Positions 56,854 to 64,000 of a stretch of 64,000 bases of DNA are shown here, one piece after another. Every line of letters begins with the position of its first letter. The first letter of the stretch is position 1. The DNA lies in contig NZ_JASZYK010000002.1 in the NCBI RefSeq assembly GCF_030317035.1, positions 558,001 through 622,000 on the forward strand. The letters are read 5' to 3'. The notes below the pieces were generated by a model. The model made no database searches. It was not told the origin of the DNA and worked only from the letters and a program-made list of their open reading frames with translations. The translations under genes were made by a program, and so were the position numbers. Origin of the DNA: Variovorax sp. J22G73. Its GTDB lineage: Bacteria; Pseudomonadota; Gammaproteobacteria; Burkholderiales; Burkholderiaceae_C.

Positions 56854-57534
56854 ATGGACGAAGAGGCAAAGGCGGTCGAAGAGATCGCCAAGACAACAGG
56901 CAAGGCAATTGACGCAGCCCGCGACGCTGGCGGCTTTATCGCAAAGTTCATTGCTGGGCCTCTCGAGCAAGGCATGGGAATTTTCGAGGACCGGCTTCGA
57001 TATACCCGCTGGGAGCGCCAGCATCGCCTGATGCTGCGAGCCGAAGAGTTTTTGCGCCGGTCGGGCTTGAGCAGCCCCACTCGTGCGGTTCCTTTAAAGC
57101 TGGCGCTTCCGCTAATACAGGGAGCATCGCTCGAAGACGACGACATGCTGCAGGACCGTTGGGCGGCATTACTCGTCAACGCCGGAAATGCCGACTTCCC
57201 GTTCGAAATCCGCCGCGCATACGCTTCGATTCTTGAGCAGCTCACTTCGCTGGATGTTGCGGTCATGGACGCGATCTATGCGCTTCCGTTCGCGGAGTGC
57301 CAGCACGACGGCGTGCTGACTGCTCTTCTTCCAAGCACCGCTTCGATGGCGCCAAAAGGTCAGAATGAGGTCCTAGAACCTTCGAGCCATGTTTTAATTT
57401 CGCTGGCCGACCTCACCAGAGTTGGGTGCATTCGGCCGTCCTCTACATGGGGCGGGGGCGAGTCTTTTTCGAGGGTACTTCCGACGGTTTCCGCAAGGGC
57501 TTTCGTCGATGCTTGCCACACACCTGGCCCGTAG
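56854..57534 (+). CDS. Abi-alpha-like protein (DUF4393)
   Basis: This is a 226-residue protein. The segment IAKFIAGPLEQGMGIFEDRLRYTRWERQHRLMLRAEEFLRRSG, followed by PLKLALPLIQGASLEDDDMLQDRWAALLVNAGN, is characteristic of the DUF4393/Abi-alpha family, whose members include phage abortive-infection proteins. The rest is helical, and it is probably cytoplasmic. I used the ATG with AAGG eight bases upstream; ATGs at 56746 and 56806 are alternatives. It lies in the tRNA-Pro island, where a defence role would be expected, but none is shown by the sequence. Confidence 0.72.
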   Translation: MDEEAKAVEEIAKTTGKAIDAARDAGGFIAKFIAGPLEQGMGIFEDRLRYTRWERQHRLMLRAEEFLRRSGLSSPTRAVPLKLALPLIQGASLEDDDMLQDRWAALLVNAGNADFPFEIRRAYASILEQLTSLDVAVMDAIYALPFAECQHDGVLTALLPSTASMAPKGQNEVLEPSSHVLISLADLTRVGCIRPSSTWGGGESFSRVLPTVSARAFVDACHTPGP

Positions 57535-57813
57535 CATGGTGCCGCCGAGTGTCGCGCGCATGGCAAGCCGAGCCCCGCGTTAAATCGCTCTCTTTGGAGT
57601 GATTTAGACGGCGCCGACCTCCGAGCCTTCAAGACCAAGACCCGCAGTCACGGATCATCGGCAGCGGCAATCTGCTGGCATCGTTGATCCGGTGAGCACC
57701 ATCCGTTCCTGACGGGGCTGCTCGGACCGTTGATTGCTCGGCAGCTGTTCGGACGGTGAAGAACACGGCCCAGCGTGGAAGCTGAGCGTGCAGCGCGCGC
57801 TTCGCAGTGCACT

Positions 57814-58212
57814 TTAATTCCGGATGCGAGAACCCTTGGAATCTTCCAATGCGGCGGTCCGAGCAAGAATGCAAAGCTGAATCTCTTTTTCATCGCCTTG
57901 CTTGTCAACAGATCCGGCGTTGATAACGAACTTGTTCATACCTGACTGCATGAAGTCTTCATAGATGGAAGCCCACTCAATCCAGTCGTTTGGTATACAG
58001 CCTGGAGGGGTAAACGTCACGCTCTCGACATCCTCGAAAACTAAAAATCCATCCACCAAATCCTCTGCCGTGTAGTTTTCCCACTTTTCGGAGCGCACGC
58101 GCGAAATGCAGTCAATCTGAATTTTTAACTCACGATTGCGACCGTCCATCACAATGGACTTGCATGCCCGGTCGCCCAAGTAGACAGAGCGCATGAATTT
58201 TTCAAGCTTCAT
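57814..58212 (-). CDS. Probable immunity protein for the Rhs tip toxin
   Basis: This 132-residue acidic protein starts MKLEKFMRSVYLGDRACKSIVMDG and contains VDGFLVFEDVESVTFTPPGCIPNDWIEW. I recall similar small proteins (DUF6258-like) next to Rhs or other polymorphic toxins. It starts 8 bp after the Rhs tip gene ends on the same strand, the normal toxin-then-immunity order. It has no signal peptide, as expected for a cytoplasmic inhibitor. Base composition is clearly lower in G/C than in the core genes. The immunity role is inferred from position. Confidence 0.62.
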   Translation of the reverse strand: MKLEKFMRSVYLGDRACKSIVMDGRNRELKIQIDCISRVRSEKWENYTAEDLVDGFLVFEDVESVTFTPPGCIPNDWIEWASIYEDFMQSGMNKFVINAGSVDKQGDEKEIQLCILARTAALEDSKGSRIRN

Positions 58213-58220
58213 GTATTTCC

Positions 58221-59270
58221 TTAGTTAATTGGCCAATGAGCATCTGAACTGGTGAATGGCACAATATTTCCAGTGGGACTGAGGGATGGCCCCTGACCGG
58301 ACATTCCTGATCCTGTCCCCATCGCGTGCCCGTGGCCATTGGGAGTGGGGTTATTCGCGTGACCGACCGGATTCAACCGCATGTAATTCGAGCCATTGGG
58401 ATATAGGGTATGGGTATCCACCCCGCCTGGCCCTCGAGGTACCGTTCGCCCTCCGACTGGCTCGACCATTACGTTGCCGCGTTGATCACCTATGAGTCTG
58501 CCTGGCTGCACACCATCCCTCGGGCAAGTCTGATTTCGTTCATATCCACGGAGCAAGGATCCAAGAATATTAACGTCCGCTCGCGAATATCCACTGCCTG
58601 ATCCTCTGGATGGTCTTACCACGTCATAGGTAAATGATGGGTCGTATCGACGAATCTGCGAAAGAAGACCGCTGACCTGCCCCGCCGCAACCGACTCTCC
58701 GTAAGACACCGACAGCGGGCCGACCGCTGCTCGAGGAGGTCTTGCCTGCAATCCGTCTTCATCCAGGTAGTTGAGCGGGTCTGCGTTCACATAGCCAAAT
58801 CGATTCCAGCCCCCGTCAAGGCCAATAGGGTCGCTCTGTGTATACCGTCCAAGGGTCGGAATGTAGGTCCTGTACCCGTTATAGAACAGTCCCGACTCTT
58901 CATCAGAGTACTGCCCTGGGTATCGCAGATTGAACTTCACGTCCGCGATGTTGGTGGTGCCCGGGTTTGGCGTCACCTCCAGATTCGCAAACCGGTTCTT
59001 CGCGAGCGTCGGCTTGTCTTCACCGAACGCGCTGTAGCTCCACTGCCAGACCGGTTGCCCACTCGCATTGCTGAGCTTGCGCGGCGTGTTCAAGTGATCG
59101 CTGTGTACTGCGAACGTCGCACCGTTAATCACCGCTGCGATCGGCATCGGCCCGTTGGCCGTCGGCAGGTAGATGTACTGCGCCTGGCCCGCGCTGTTCT
59201 GCCCGCCGCTGCCCACCTCCCCATCATTCAAGCGCTTTCGCCCCAAAGAAATCGTAATGCGGACAGTCAT
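58221..59270 (-). CDS. Rhs-repeat protein C-terminal fragment with candidate toxin domain
   Basis: This 349-residue fragment contains only the end of an Rhs core. YIYLPTANGPMPIAAVINGATFAVHSDHLNTPRKL, then FNLRYPGQYSDEESGLFYNGYRTYIPTLGRYTQSDPIGLDGGWNRFGYVNADPLNYLDEDGL are classic for the last Rhs repeats. From about residue 165 the sequence is non-Rhs: a variable C-terminal domain ending with VGHANNPTPNGHGHAMGTGSGMSGQGPSL and SSDAHWPIN, rich in His. The first ~17 residues (TVRITISLGRKRLND) are not Rhs, so the gene is cut off at its 5' side. A full Rhs protein would be over 1000 residues. It may be an inactive tip or a cassette donor. Confidence 0.75.
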   Translation of the reverse strand: MTVRITISLGRKRLNDGEVGSGGQNSAGQAQYIYLPTANGPMPIAAVINGATFAVHSDHLNTPRKLSNASGQPVWQWSYSAFGEDKPTLAKNRFANLEVTPNPGTTNIADVKFNLRYPGQYSDEESGLFYNGYRTYIPTLGRYTQSDPIGLDGGWNRFGYVNADPLNYLDEDGLQARPPRAAVGPLSVSYGESVAAGQVSGLLSQIRRYDPSFTYDVVRPSRGSGSGYSRADVNILGSLLRGYERNQTCPRDGVQPGRLIGDQRGNVMVEPVGGRTVPRGPGGVDTHTLYPNGSNYMRLNPVGHANNPTPNGHGHAMGTGSGMSGQGPSLSPTGNIVPFTSSDAHWPIN

Positions 59271-59289
59271 TCAAGTGGCTGTCCGCATT
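59256..59289. terminator. Hairpin at the right edge of the island
   Basis: AATGCGGACAG and CTGTCCGCATT form a perfect 11-bp stem with a 12-nt loop; TTTTCGTTT follows on the plus strand. It overlaps the doubtful first codons of the Rhs fragment. It resembles an intrinsic terminator and may belong to the chromosome that existed before the island inserted. The 59271-59385 stretch around it holds no gene. Confidence 0.55.
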
Positions 59290-59385
59290 TTCGTTTCCGC
59301 TTCTGAATTCTTGCTGGGGCCCGGCCAACATCCCAGCCGCTTAGAAGCTCAGGCCGTCATTCCGAGACGGCCCTCCATCCCGAGA

Positions 59386-59880
59386 CTACGAAGCAGCGCC
59401 CGAATCAGACGGGTACGGCGGAACATGGCCACCCAGCGCCAGGAAGCTGGCGACGCTGAGCATCAACTCGATGTCCACCTGAGCGACGTCGCGCGGAACC
59501 AGGTCGTAATGGCACAGCGTGCCAAGAATGTTGCCGAAGCTGTCCATGACGGGAACGCCGCAGTAGCTCAACACCTGTTCGCGCGCGGGATGCGAGCCCA
59601 GCCGAGCGTCGACCAATGCATTCGGCGTCATGAACGGCTGCCCGCTTTCGCGCACGTAGCAGCAGTACGTTGCGGTGTCGGGCACTTCGGTGGCCGTGAG
59701 GACTTCGGGATTTTCACGGTCGTAGTGCACGACCGCATTGGCTTTGCCGTTCTCGAAGCGCCAGATGCCGATGAAGCGGTAGTCGGTGCGCTTGAGCAGA
59801 AGCGCAAGGCCGTCGCGCACGCTGTCACTTCTGACCTTCACGGCAAAGTTGGCGAACGCACGGCTTTTTTCGGGATCCAT
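59386..59880 (-). CDS. Single-domain GAF protein
   Basis: This is a 164-residue protein starting MDPEKSRAFANFAVKVRSDSVRDGLALLLKRTDYRFIGIWRFENGKANAVVHYDREN. A GAF-type domain ends VLSYCGVPVMDSFGNILGTLCHYDLVPRD, a typical strand-loop-strand finish of GAF sensors. It probably senses a small molecule or redox state, without an attached output domain. I chose the internal ATG because the family begins there; the frame runs upstream to 60117 without good sequence. The 59881-60138 gap holds no recognised gene. Confidence 0.78.
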   Translation of the reverse strand: MDPEKSRAFANFAVKVRSDSVRDGLALLLKRTDYRFIGIWRFENGKANAVVHYDRENPEVLTATEVPDTATYCCYVRESGQPFMTPNALVDARLGSHPAREQVLSYCGVPVMDSFGNILGTLCHYDLVPRDVAQVDIELMLSVASFLALGGHVPPYPSDSGAAS

Positions 59881-60138
59881 CGATTGCTTCAGGCTGTACC
59901 GGCGGGCGCCAGTCTCGTAGACGATTTTGTCATGGTGCCCTGGCTTGGCCACGTAGGAGCATCTCTCGCGGTCTTCTGAATGTTGGAGACGCGAGACGGC
60001 CTGTACCGACGCGGCGTTGAACCGGCAGGCGTCGTCGCCCGGGAGAAAGTATGGAACTGGGTAGAATCCGCCGCTGCCGGCGCTGAACGAAAAGCGCGCC
60101 AAGCCATCGATCTGCATGGCTTCTTTCCGGCCTCATAT

Positions 60139-60215
60139 CTGCCCGTAGCTCAGTTGGATAGAGCACCTGCCTTCTAAGCAGGTTGTCGGGGGTTCGATCC
60201 CCTCCGGGCAGGCCA
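60139..60215 (+). tRNA. tRNA-Arg(TCT)
   Basis: A 77-nt cloverleaf: CTGCCCG pairs perfectly with CGGGCAG. The D stem is GCTC/GAGC, the anticodon stem CCTGC/GCAGG encloses CTTCTAA (anticodon TCT), and the T arm reads GGGGGTTCGATCCCCTC. Discriminator G and CCA are encoded. Confidence 0.97.
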
Positions 60216-60333
60216 TTTCGGTCTCCAACCGATCTCGATTCCTCTAACCTTCAGCTGCTCGGCCCAACACCGAACGCCTCGACGGTCCAGACCACCTGCA
60301 TCGTCCCCCGCATCCCCGCAGTACATTGCACCG

Positions 60334-60897
60334 ATGCCCTCTTCCCCCGACCGCCGCATCACCGCCACGCTCTGCGCCGCAGCCCTGCTCGCAGCCTGCG
60401 CAACGCCCTCCCCCAACGATACGCCCCCGTCGCAAAGCGCCGCACCCGCCGCACTCGCCGCGAGCCGCGAAGCCAATCGACCTGGCCGCACACCGAAAGG
60501 CCCGGCCGCCAATATCTCCCCCGCCCAAGCCCTGACACCCCAAGCCCAAGGCCAGCGCGTGAAATGGACCGGCGGCATCAACGCCATCGACACCCGCGAG
60601 CCCGGCCGTCAGTGCTTCACGCTGCTGCATGCCACCTCCGACGCGCAAGGCGTGCTGCAGTGGCCGCGCGACGAGCAGCAGTTCGTCGCCTGCGGCGCGG
60701 GGTACTACGACAGCAAGCTCGTCGCCCAGTTCACCTTGGCGAGCTTCGAAGGCCGCGTGGCCGGGCAACAGACGGTGCTGAACAAGCCGGTTCCCGTCAT
60801 CGAGATCGAGGCGCTGTACCTCTTCTCCGACTGCACGCAGGGCAGCGAGAACAGCCCCGAGTGCTACTCGGGCTACCTGCAACCTCAAAAGCCCTGA
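60334..60897 (+). CDS. Slp-like outer-membrane lipoprotein
   Basis: This 187-residue protein has a lipoprotein signal (RRITATLCAAALLAAC, lipobox AAC near residue 22). The mature region resembles the Slp family: PAQALTPQAQGQRVKWTGGINAIDTREPGRQCFTLLHA, then QQFVACGAGYYDSKLVAQFTLASFEGRVAGQQT, with a beta-barrel-like short domain. Slp proteins are stationary-phase-inducible outer-membrane lipoproteins of unclear function. The family assignment is by eye. Confidence 0.7.
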   Translation: MPSSPDRRITATLCAAALLAACATPSPNDTPPSQSAAPAALAASREANRPGRTPKGPAANISPAQALTPQAQGQRVKWTGGINAIDTREPGRQCFTLLHATSDAQGVLQWPRDEQQFVACGAGYYDSKLVAQFTLASFEGRVAGQQTVLNKPVPVIEIEALYLFSDCTQGSENSPECYSGYLQPQKP

Positions 60898-60952
60898 CGC
60901 CTCGTCGCGCAATGCGATCGCGCGCGGCAAACCGGCATCCGGGCGCTCGCCC

Positions 60953-61207
60953 TCAGTGCACGCCCTCTTCGACCGCGAAGAACCTGCAAAGCCCGTTGCC
61001 CGTGTCGAAGTGCCCGGCGCGCGTGCGGTTCACCAGTTGACCGTCGAGCAGGCGGTACGAGACATCCGCGACCTTCGGGCTGTAGGACTTGTGAAGGCTG
61101 AGGCGCAGGAAGTAGGTCGTGTACTCGACGACCGTGCCCTCGCGGTCGTCGGCATCCACCACGTGGAACCGGCCGGTTTCGCGGATCACTTTCTCGTAGG
61201 TCGCCAT
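60953..61207 (-). CDS. Small hypothetical protein
   Basis: This is an 84-residue soluble protein (ATYEKVIRETGRFHVVDADDREGTVVEYTTYFLRLSLHKSYSPK...) with mixed strand/helix composition and no signal or membrane segment. An upstream ATG would add about six residues. I do not recognise it. The downstream gene on the same strand is not coupled; it ends 55 bp after the lipoprotein gene, which converges with it. Confidence 0.65.
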   Translation of the reverse strand: MATYEKVIRETGRFHVVDADDREGTVVEYTTYFLRLSLHKSYSPKVADVSYRLLDGQLVNRTRAGHFDTGNGLCRFFAVEEGVH

Positions 61208-61362
61208 GGCTTTCTCCAGCATCGGGGGAGTACAGAAACGGCCATGCGGTGACGCGGGCGTCTTGCAAGCAAACGCACCGCCTAGCAACCGGGCCTTCCA
61301 GACTGCTTTACGCAGCCCCGCCCGAAACGGATTCGTTGCCCGGTCGAACGCGCGGCTGCCGG

Positions 61363-61899
61363 TCAGACCGGCCGCACGTCGAAGAAGGCCTCGTCGGTGT
61401 CCCCCAGGTCGCGAAAGCCCGCGGTGCGCGCCGCGTCGTAGGCCTTGGCCCAGCGCTTGGCCATGGCGATCTCGGCCTTCGACAGGTCGCTCTCGCTCGA
61501 CTCGCTGGCGTTCTGGAACGCGCGCAGCGCTGGCACCACGTCGTCGCCCAGTTGCCGGTCGATCTCGCGCCGGAAGCGCTGTTCGGCGACCTTCGAGGCG
61601 TCGGCTGCGGGGTGCGCGTAGTCGGCGAGCCGCACGGTGTACGTGACACGCGGCTCGACTTCGATGTCTTCGAAGCGGAACGGCGCTTCACGCGCTGCCC
61701 TCGAAGGCGGCGAAGGCGGCGACGACATGGATGCGGGTGGCTCGGCCACTGCGGCCATCGCTGTCACCGTTGCCACCGTTGCCATCGGACGAGCCGCCAC
61801 AGGCACGTGACGCGTCACGGCAGGTGCATGACGCGGCATGGCCGCAGGCATCGCCGTCGCGGCGACAGCCCGTGGAAAGAAAAGCTCAAACTGGTTCAT
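61363..61899 (-). CDS. Hypothetical protein with an SOS-type promoter
   Basis: This is a 178-residue protein. Residues 1-70 are low-complexity, rich in Ala, Pro, Met and Val (TAMPAAMPRHAPAVTRHVPVA...). The rest (FRFEDIEVEPRVTYTVRLADYAHPAADASKVAEQRFRREIDRQLGDDVVPALRAFQ...) is a charged, mostly helical domain. No family is recognised. A perfect LexA-type palindrome lies 55 bp upstream, so DNA-damage induction is likely. The N-terminal 70 residues may be a disordered region; it is not a clear signal peptide. Confidence 0.72.
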   Translation of the reverse strand: MNQFELFFPRAVAATAMPAAMPRHAPAVTRHVPVAARPMATVATVTAMAAVAEPPASMSSPPSPPSRAAREAPFRFEDIEVEPRVTYTVRLADYAHPAADASKVAEQRFRREIDRQLGDDVVPALRAFQNASESSESDLSKAEIAMAKRWAKAYDAARTAGFRDLGDTDEAFFDVRPV

Positions 61900-61954
61900 G
61901 GTTCATCGCCTCCAGCGCGTGGCGCACCCGTGAAAGGCCTGTTGCCAAAAAAGA

Positions 61955-61970
61955 CTGTATGAATATACAG
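61955..61970 (-). promoter_or_regulatory. LexA (SOS) box
   Basis: CTGTATGAATATACAG is an exact CTGT-N8-ACAG palindrome with AT-rich centre, the LexA consensus of gamma- and beta-proteobacteria. It lies 55 bp upstream of the minus-strand gene at 61363-61899, where it would overlap the promoter. No gene starts on the plus strand within 300 bp. Confidence 0.85.
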
Positions 61971-62099
61971 TTTTTGACCACAGTAAACCAGCCCGTGCAA
62001 ATGCCGTGTCAATGGGATGTCCCGCGGAGGCTGCGAGCCAGACAGTGCAAGCCGCCCCCGCGGCCCGCGCGAGGCCGCTCAAGCCCGAAGCGCCCGCTC

Positions 62100-62300
62100 T
62101 CAGCGCCGACCGTCGTAGATCATTCGCCAGACATTGCAGCCGCTCGGGCATGCAGGGCCTGTCTGGGTCGAATTCAGCTCGGCGGAGGCGACGGGCGAGG
62201 CCGAAAGCGCAGCGCCGCCGCGGTCGCTGGCCGGTGCGGGCGTGCCGCCCATCACGAGGGCGGTCGCGCCGACCGCCACTACCTTTGCAACCATCAACAT
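62100..62300 (-). CDS. Small exported protein
   Basis: This 66-residue protein has an N-terminal signal (VAKVVAVGATALVMGGTPAPA) and a short Ser/Ala-rich mature part ending CPSGCNVWRMIYDGRR with two Cys. GGAG stands six bases before the ATG, which supports the start. It is not recognised. Two Cys in CPSGC could form a disulfide or bind a metal. The 61971-62099 stretch downstream has no gene. Confidence 0.55.
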   Translation of the reverse strand: MLMVAKVVAVGATALVMGGTPAPASDRGGAALSASPVASAELNSTQTGPACPSGCNVWRMIYDGRR

Positions 62301-62369
62301 GTTTGTCTCCAACAGTGGGTCACAAATGCAACTTAGACCTCCGGGAGACAAAAATCGCGGGGATTTACC

Positions 62370-62723
62370 CTAGTCAGCCGAAGGTGCTCCGCCGGTTTTC
62401 CTCTCGACGGCTTCTGACTCTGTGCCTTTCGCCTCGACCTTCGCGCCAGGCCCGGCGGGCAAGTCGCCTTCCCGCAGCTTGCGGCCCACCCACATGGTTC
62501 CGGCCGCGTAGTCGGCCGCCCCGACCTGGATGCCGCCCACGGTGCGCAGCGCACCGGTGCCGTCGTCGGTGGCGGGGCCCTCGCCCGTGTACTCGCCGGG
62601 CACCAGCACCCTGCCGTCCTTGAGGAAATCGGCGATGACGAGTTCGCGCATGGCACGGCCCCAATGCCATTGCTTCTTGATGTCGTAGGGAGCCGGCTTG
62701 GCCGGGGCTTTGGATTTCTTCAT
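62370..62723 (-). CDS. Hypothetical protein
   Basis: This is a 117-residue soluble protein starting MKKSKAPAKPAPYDIKKQWHWGRAMRELVIADFLKDGRVLVPGEY. It has a Lys-rich start and a Glu/Lys-rich tail, with a possible small beta domain in the middle (GGIQVGAADYAAGTMWVGRKL). No family is recognised. An ATG farther upstream is possible but falls in poorly coding sequence. The gene before it on the same strand ends 64 bp away. Confidence 0.6.
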   Translation of the reverse strand: MKKSKAPAKPAPYDIKKQWHWGRAMRELVIADFLKDGRVLVPGEYTGEGPATDDGTGALRTVGGIQVGAADYAAGTMWVGRKLREGDLPAGPGAKVEAKGTESEAVERKTGGAPSAD

Positions 62724-62787
62724 GGAGGTTCGCGTCGCGCAAAAAAACTGGCACGAGCATAAGCCCGCATGCAGGCACGCCCTCCTG

Positions 62788-63048
62788 CTACTCGGCACAC
62801 GGCCGCGCACCGTCCGCCGGCAACGCGGGCGGCGGCTCGGTGGCCTCGCCCGACTCCACGTAGTTCGGCTCCACCGGATGCACGATGACCGCGCTGGGCT
62901 CGCCATCGAACTTCACCAGCAGGTACTCGCCGCTGGCACCTGTGATCACGCCGAACTTGCCATGCAACTCGATGCGCCCGCCGCGTCGCGCGGGCACCTT
63001 GAAACGCACACGGATGTAGGGCAGGCCTACCCGGAAATACTCAACCAT
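62788..63048 (-). CDS. Hypothetical protein
   Basis: This 86-residue protein starts MVEYFRVGLPYIRVRFKVPARRGGRIELHGKFGVITGASGEYLLVKFDGEPSAVIVHPVEPNYVES. The body looks like a small all-beta (SH3-like) domain, with strands separated by Gly, then a Pro/Glu-rich tail. It is not recognised. A longer frame to 63168 exists but lacks support. The 63049-63304 stretch upstream has no convincing gene. Confidence 0.6.
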   Translation of the reverse strand: MVEYFRVGLPYIRVRFKVPARRGGRIELHGKFGVITGASGEYLLVKFDGEPSAVIVHPVEPNYVESGEATEPPPALPADGARPCAE

Positions 63049-63304
63049 CTGGGCTCCCCGATTCTTGTCGGATCGGCCGACGTACGCATTCACCGGCCTG
63101 CAATGGATGCCGAAGGCGGCACCTGAATCTGCAAGCCATGAATTTCCCGCCCGGCCATGGCGAAGCATGTCGGCCAGAGCCTACGCTTGCTGAAAGCCTT
63201 TGGACATCCGCCGGGTGGCCGGGATGCGCTGCAAGGAGGTTCTGCCGATTGGCCTACGGGCGGCAAGCTCGTCGACCCGACCGCCCCCTGCATGACGGGC
63301 ACCG

Positions 63305-63598
63305 CTACTCGAGCTCGCGAACCGCGCTGTCTTCGCGGTGCCCCGGCACATCGGCATCGTCCGCGCCTTCGCCCCCATCGGCGTCTTCACGCGGCCCCAC
63401 GTTCAGGTCTTCAGACAACCCGCGCAGCACCGCATAGCCCGCCTGCAACGCCTCGGCGTAGGTGTGGAAGCCCTTGGCGGCCTCCATCAGCGGCTCGAAC
63501 TCCATCGAATTGTCGAAGGACTCGAGCAGCACCCAGAAATAGTCGCCGCCGTCGTGCTGGTCGACGGTCAGTGCGATGGAGATGAGTTGGCCTGCCAT
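63305..63598 (-). CDS. Hypothetical protein
   Basis: This is a 97-residue protein. The first 65 residues (LISIALTVDQHDGGDYFWVLLESFDNSMEFEPLMEAAKGFHTYAEALQAGYAVLRGL) look like a compact alpha/beta domain; the rest is an acidic, Gly/Asp-rich tail. I do not recognise the family. The opposite-strand frames over the same region have Arg/Pro-rich composition and are not real. Confidence 0.6.
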   Translation of the reverse strand: MAGQLISIALTVDQHDGGDYFWVLLESFDNSMEFEPLMEAAKGFHTYAEALQAGYAVLRGLSEDLNVGPREDADGGEGADDADVPGHREDSAVRELE

Positions 63599-63686
63599 GC
63601 GCGCATGGTGGCCTGCGCAAATTACAAATCGACGAAAGCCCCGTGACGCCTTCCTTCAACACGCTGTTTCGCGTGCTGTTCGACGC

Positions 63687-64000
63687 CTACGCCACGCCTT
63701 CCAGGAACTCGAACCCCATCGTGCGCGCGTGGTAGTGCAACCCGCCGTCCTGCACGATCAGAAAGCGCGCGCCCTGCGAACCCGCGTTGTGATGCGAGTG
63801 CGGCGCCCCCGGCGGCGTGACCAGCGTGGCCCATGGTGCCCACGGGCACTGCGCGTCGCCGACCACCGAATGGCAGTCTTCGCCCTGCACCACCAGCGTG
63901 ACCGCGGCGGAGTTGTGGCGGTGGGTGCGCTGGTGCGTGCGCGGCTGCAGCGTGTTGAAGCTCAGGGTGAGCGTGGGCGTGAGGTTGCGTGCCGCGGCCT
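63687..64000 (-). CDS. Cupin-domain protein (C-terminal part; gene continues past the window)
   Basis: The visible 104 residues form the end of a cupin beta-barrel. HRHNSAAVTLVVQGE corresponds to cupin motif 1 (two His plus Glu-like residues), and PPGAPHSHHN to a second-motif-like His site. The ending HYHARTMGFEFLEGVA has no further domain. The layout resembles gentisate 1,2-dioxygenase-type or other ring-cleaving cupins, but the N-terminal part is missing, so the substrate is unknown. Confidence 0.72.
   Translation of the reverse strand, partial: AAARNLTPTLTLSFNTLQPRTHQRTHRHNSAAVTLVVQGEDCHSVVGDAQCPWAPWATLVTPPGAPHSHHNAGSQGARFLIVQDGGLHYHARTMGFEFLEGVA

Larger units (their letters stand above)
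54114..59250. mobile_element. Remnant genomic island at tRNA-Pro
   Basis: The segment begins at the 3' end of tRNA-Pro with a P4-type integrase pseudogene. It carries unrelated accessory genes: a hypothetical, an Abi-alpha-like gene, and an Rhs tip with a probable immunity gene. Gene density is low and several stretches are non-coding, unlike the flanks. The right limit is uncertain. A 10-bp match to the tRNA end (CTTTCGCCCC) occurs at 59236-59245, near where the Rhs reading frame loses its homology; this is weak evidence for the far att site. Confidence 0.55.

Noticed and set aside
56193..57266. Minus-strand frame of 357 codons across the Abi-alpha-like gene
   Set aside because: Ser/Arg-rich composition, no family match, and it runs through the inverted repeat; it is a shadow of the plus-strand gene.
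57582..57605. AAATCGCTC/GAGTGATTT hairpin after the Abi-alpha-like gene as terminator
   Set aside because: The stem is fine but no T run follows; it may only be a weak transcript end. The rest of 57535-57813 shows no gene.
59236..59245. CTTTCGCCCC as the right attachment site of the tRNA-Pro island
   Set aside because: Only ten bases match the tRNA end and the flanks differ; typical att cores here are longer. Kept only as a hint for the boundary.

Overview
The window is high-GC, densely packed bacterial chromosome, most like a Comamonadaceae member (Burkholderiales), plausibly Variovorax. Pointers are the pst-phoU-phoB-phoR cluster beside ppx and ppk, a type B ribosomal protein L31, dnaX-ybaB-recR, an AddAB-type helicase-nuclease pair, and a GC-rich REP-like sequence of a kind I remember from this family. 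The assignment rests on recognition, not on a search.

Layout. 1-1.9 kb: the 3' end of mobA, moeA and a GAF protein. 1.9-12 kb: a minus-strand nitrogen-compound locus with an AraC-type regulator, an AtzG-like small subunit, an AtzE-like amidase, a second amidase, a five-gene urea/amide ABC transporter and a formamidase. 12-17 kb: rnhA, a methyltransferase, gloB, an MltD-like lytic transglycosylase and an LtrA protein. 17-20 kb: an ABC importer of the sulfonate/nitrate/taurine type. 20-24 kb: a MAPEG protein, recR, ybaB, dnaX and the SRP RNA. 24-32 kb: a ClC channel, a flavoprotein and the AddA/AddB-like genes. 32.5-39 kb: trxA, rho, an oxidoreductase, rpmE2, a membrane glycosyltransferase-like protein and a MATE exporter.

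39-50 kb is a phosphate-starvation block: phoR, phoB, phoU, pstBACS, ppx, sixA and ppk. Well-formed PhoB boxes lie in the pstS/ppx intergenic region (one facing each way) and upstream of ppk (three half-sites). An OlsB-like ornithine-lipid acyltransferase follows ppk. Next come a fused cyclic-nucleotide-binding/thioredoxin-reductase-like protein and a GST.

54.1 to about 59.25 kb looks like a decayed genomic island at the 3' end of tRNA-Pro(TGG). It holds a P4-type integrase split by an in-frame stop, a hypothetical gene, an Abi-alpha-like (DUF4393) gene, and an Rhs C-terminal tip with a candidate toxin domain followed by a probable immunity gene. The last 4.6 kb has tRNA-Arg(TCT), a lipoprotein and several small unknown genes, one behind a consensus LexA box, and ends in a partial cupin gene.

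The signals I rate highest are an A9 slippage site in dnaX that would yield a 385-residue gamma form, paired 45-bp elements upstream of both amidase units, a two-hairpin leader before rpmE2, a REP-like element inside an ABC ATPase reading frame, and the island's toxin/immunity and Abi genes.
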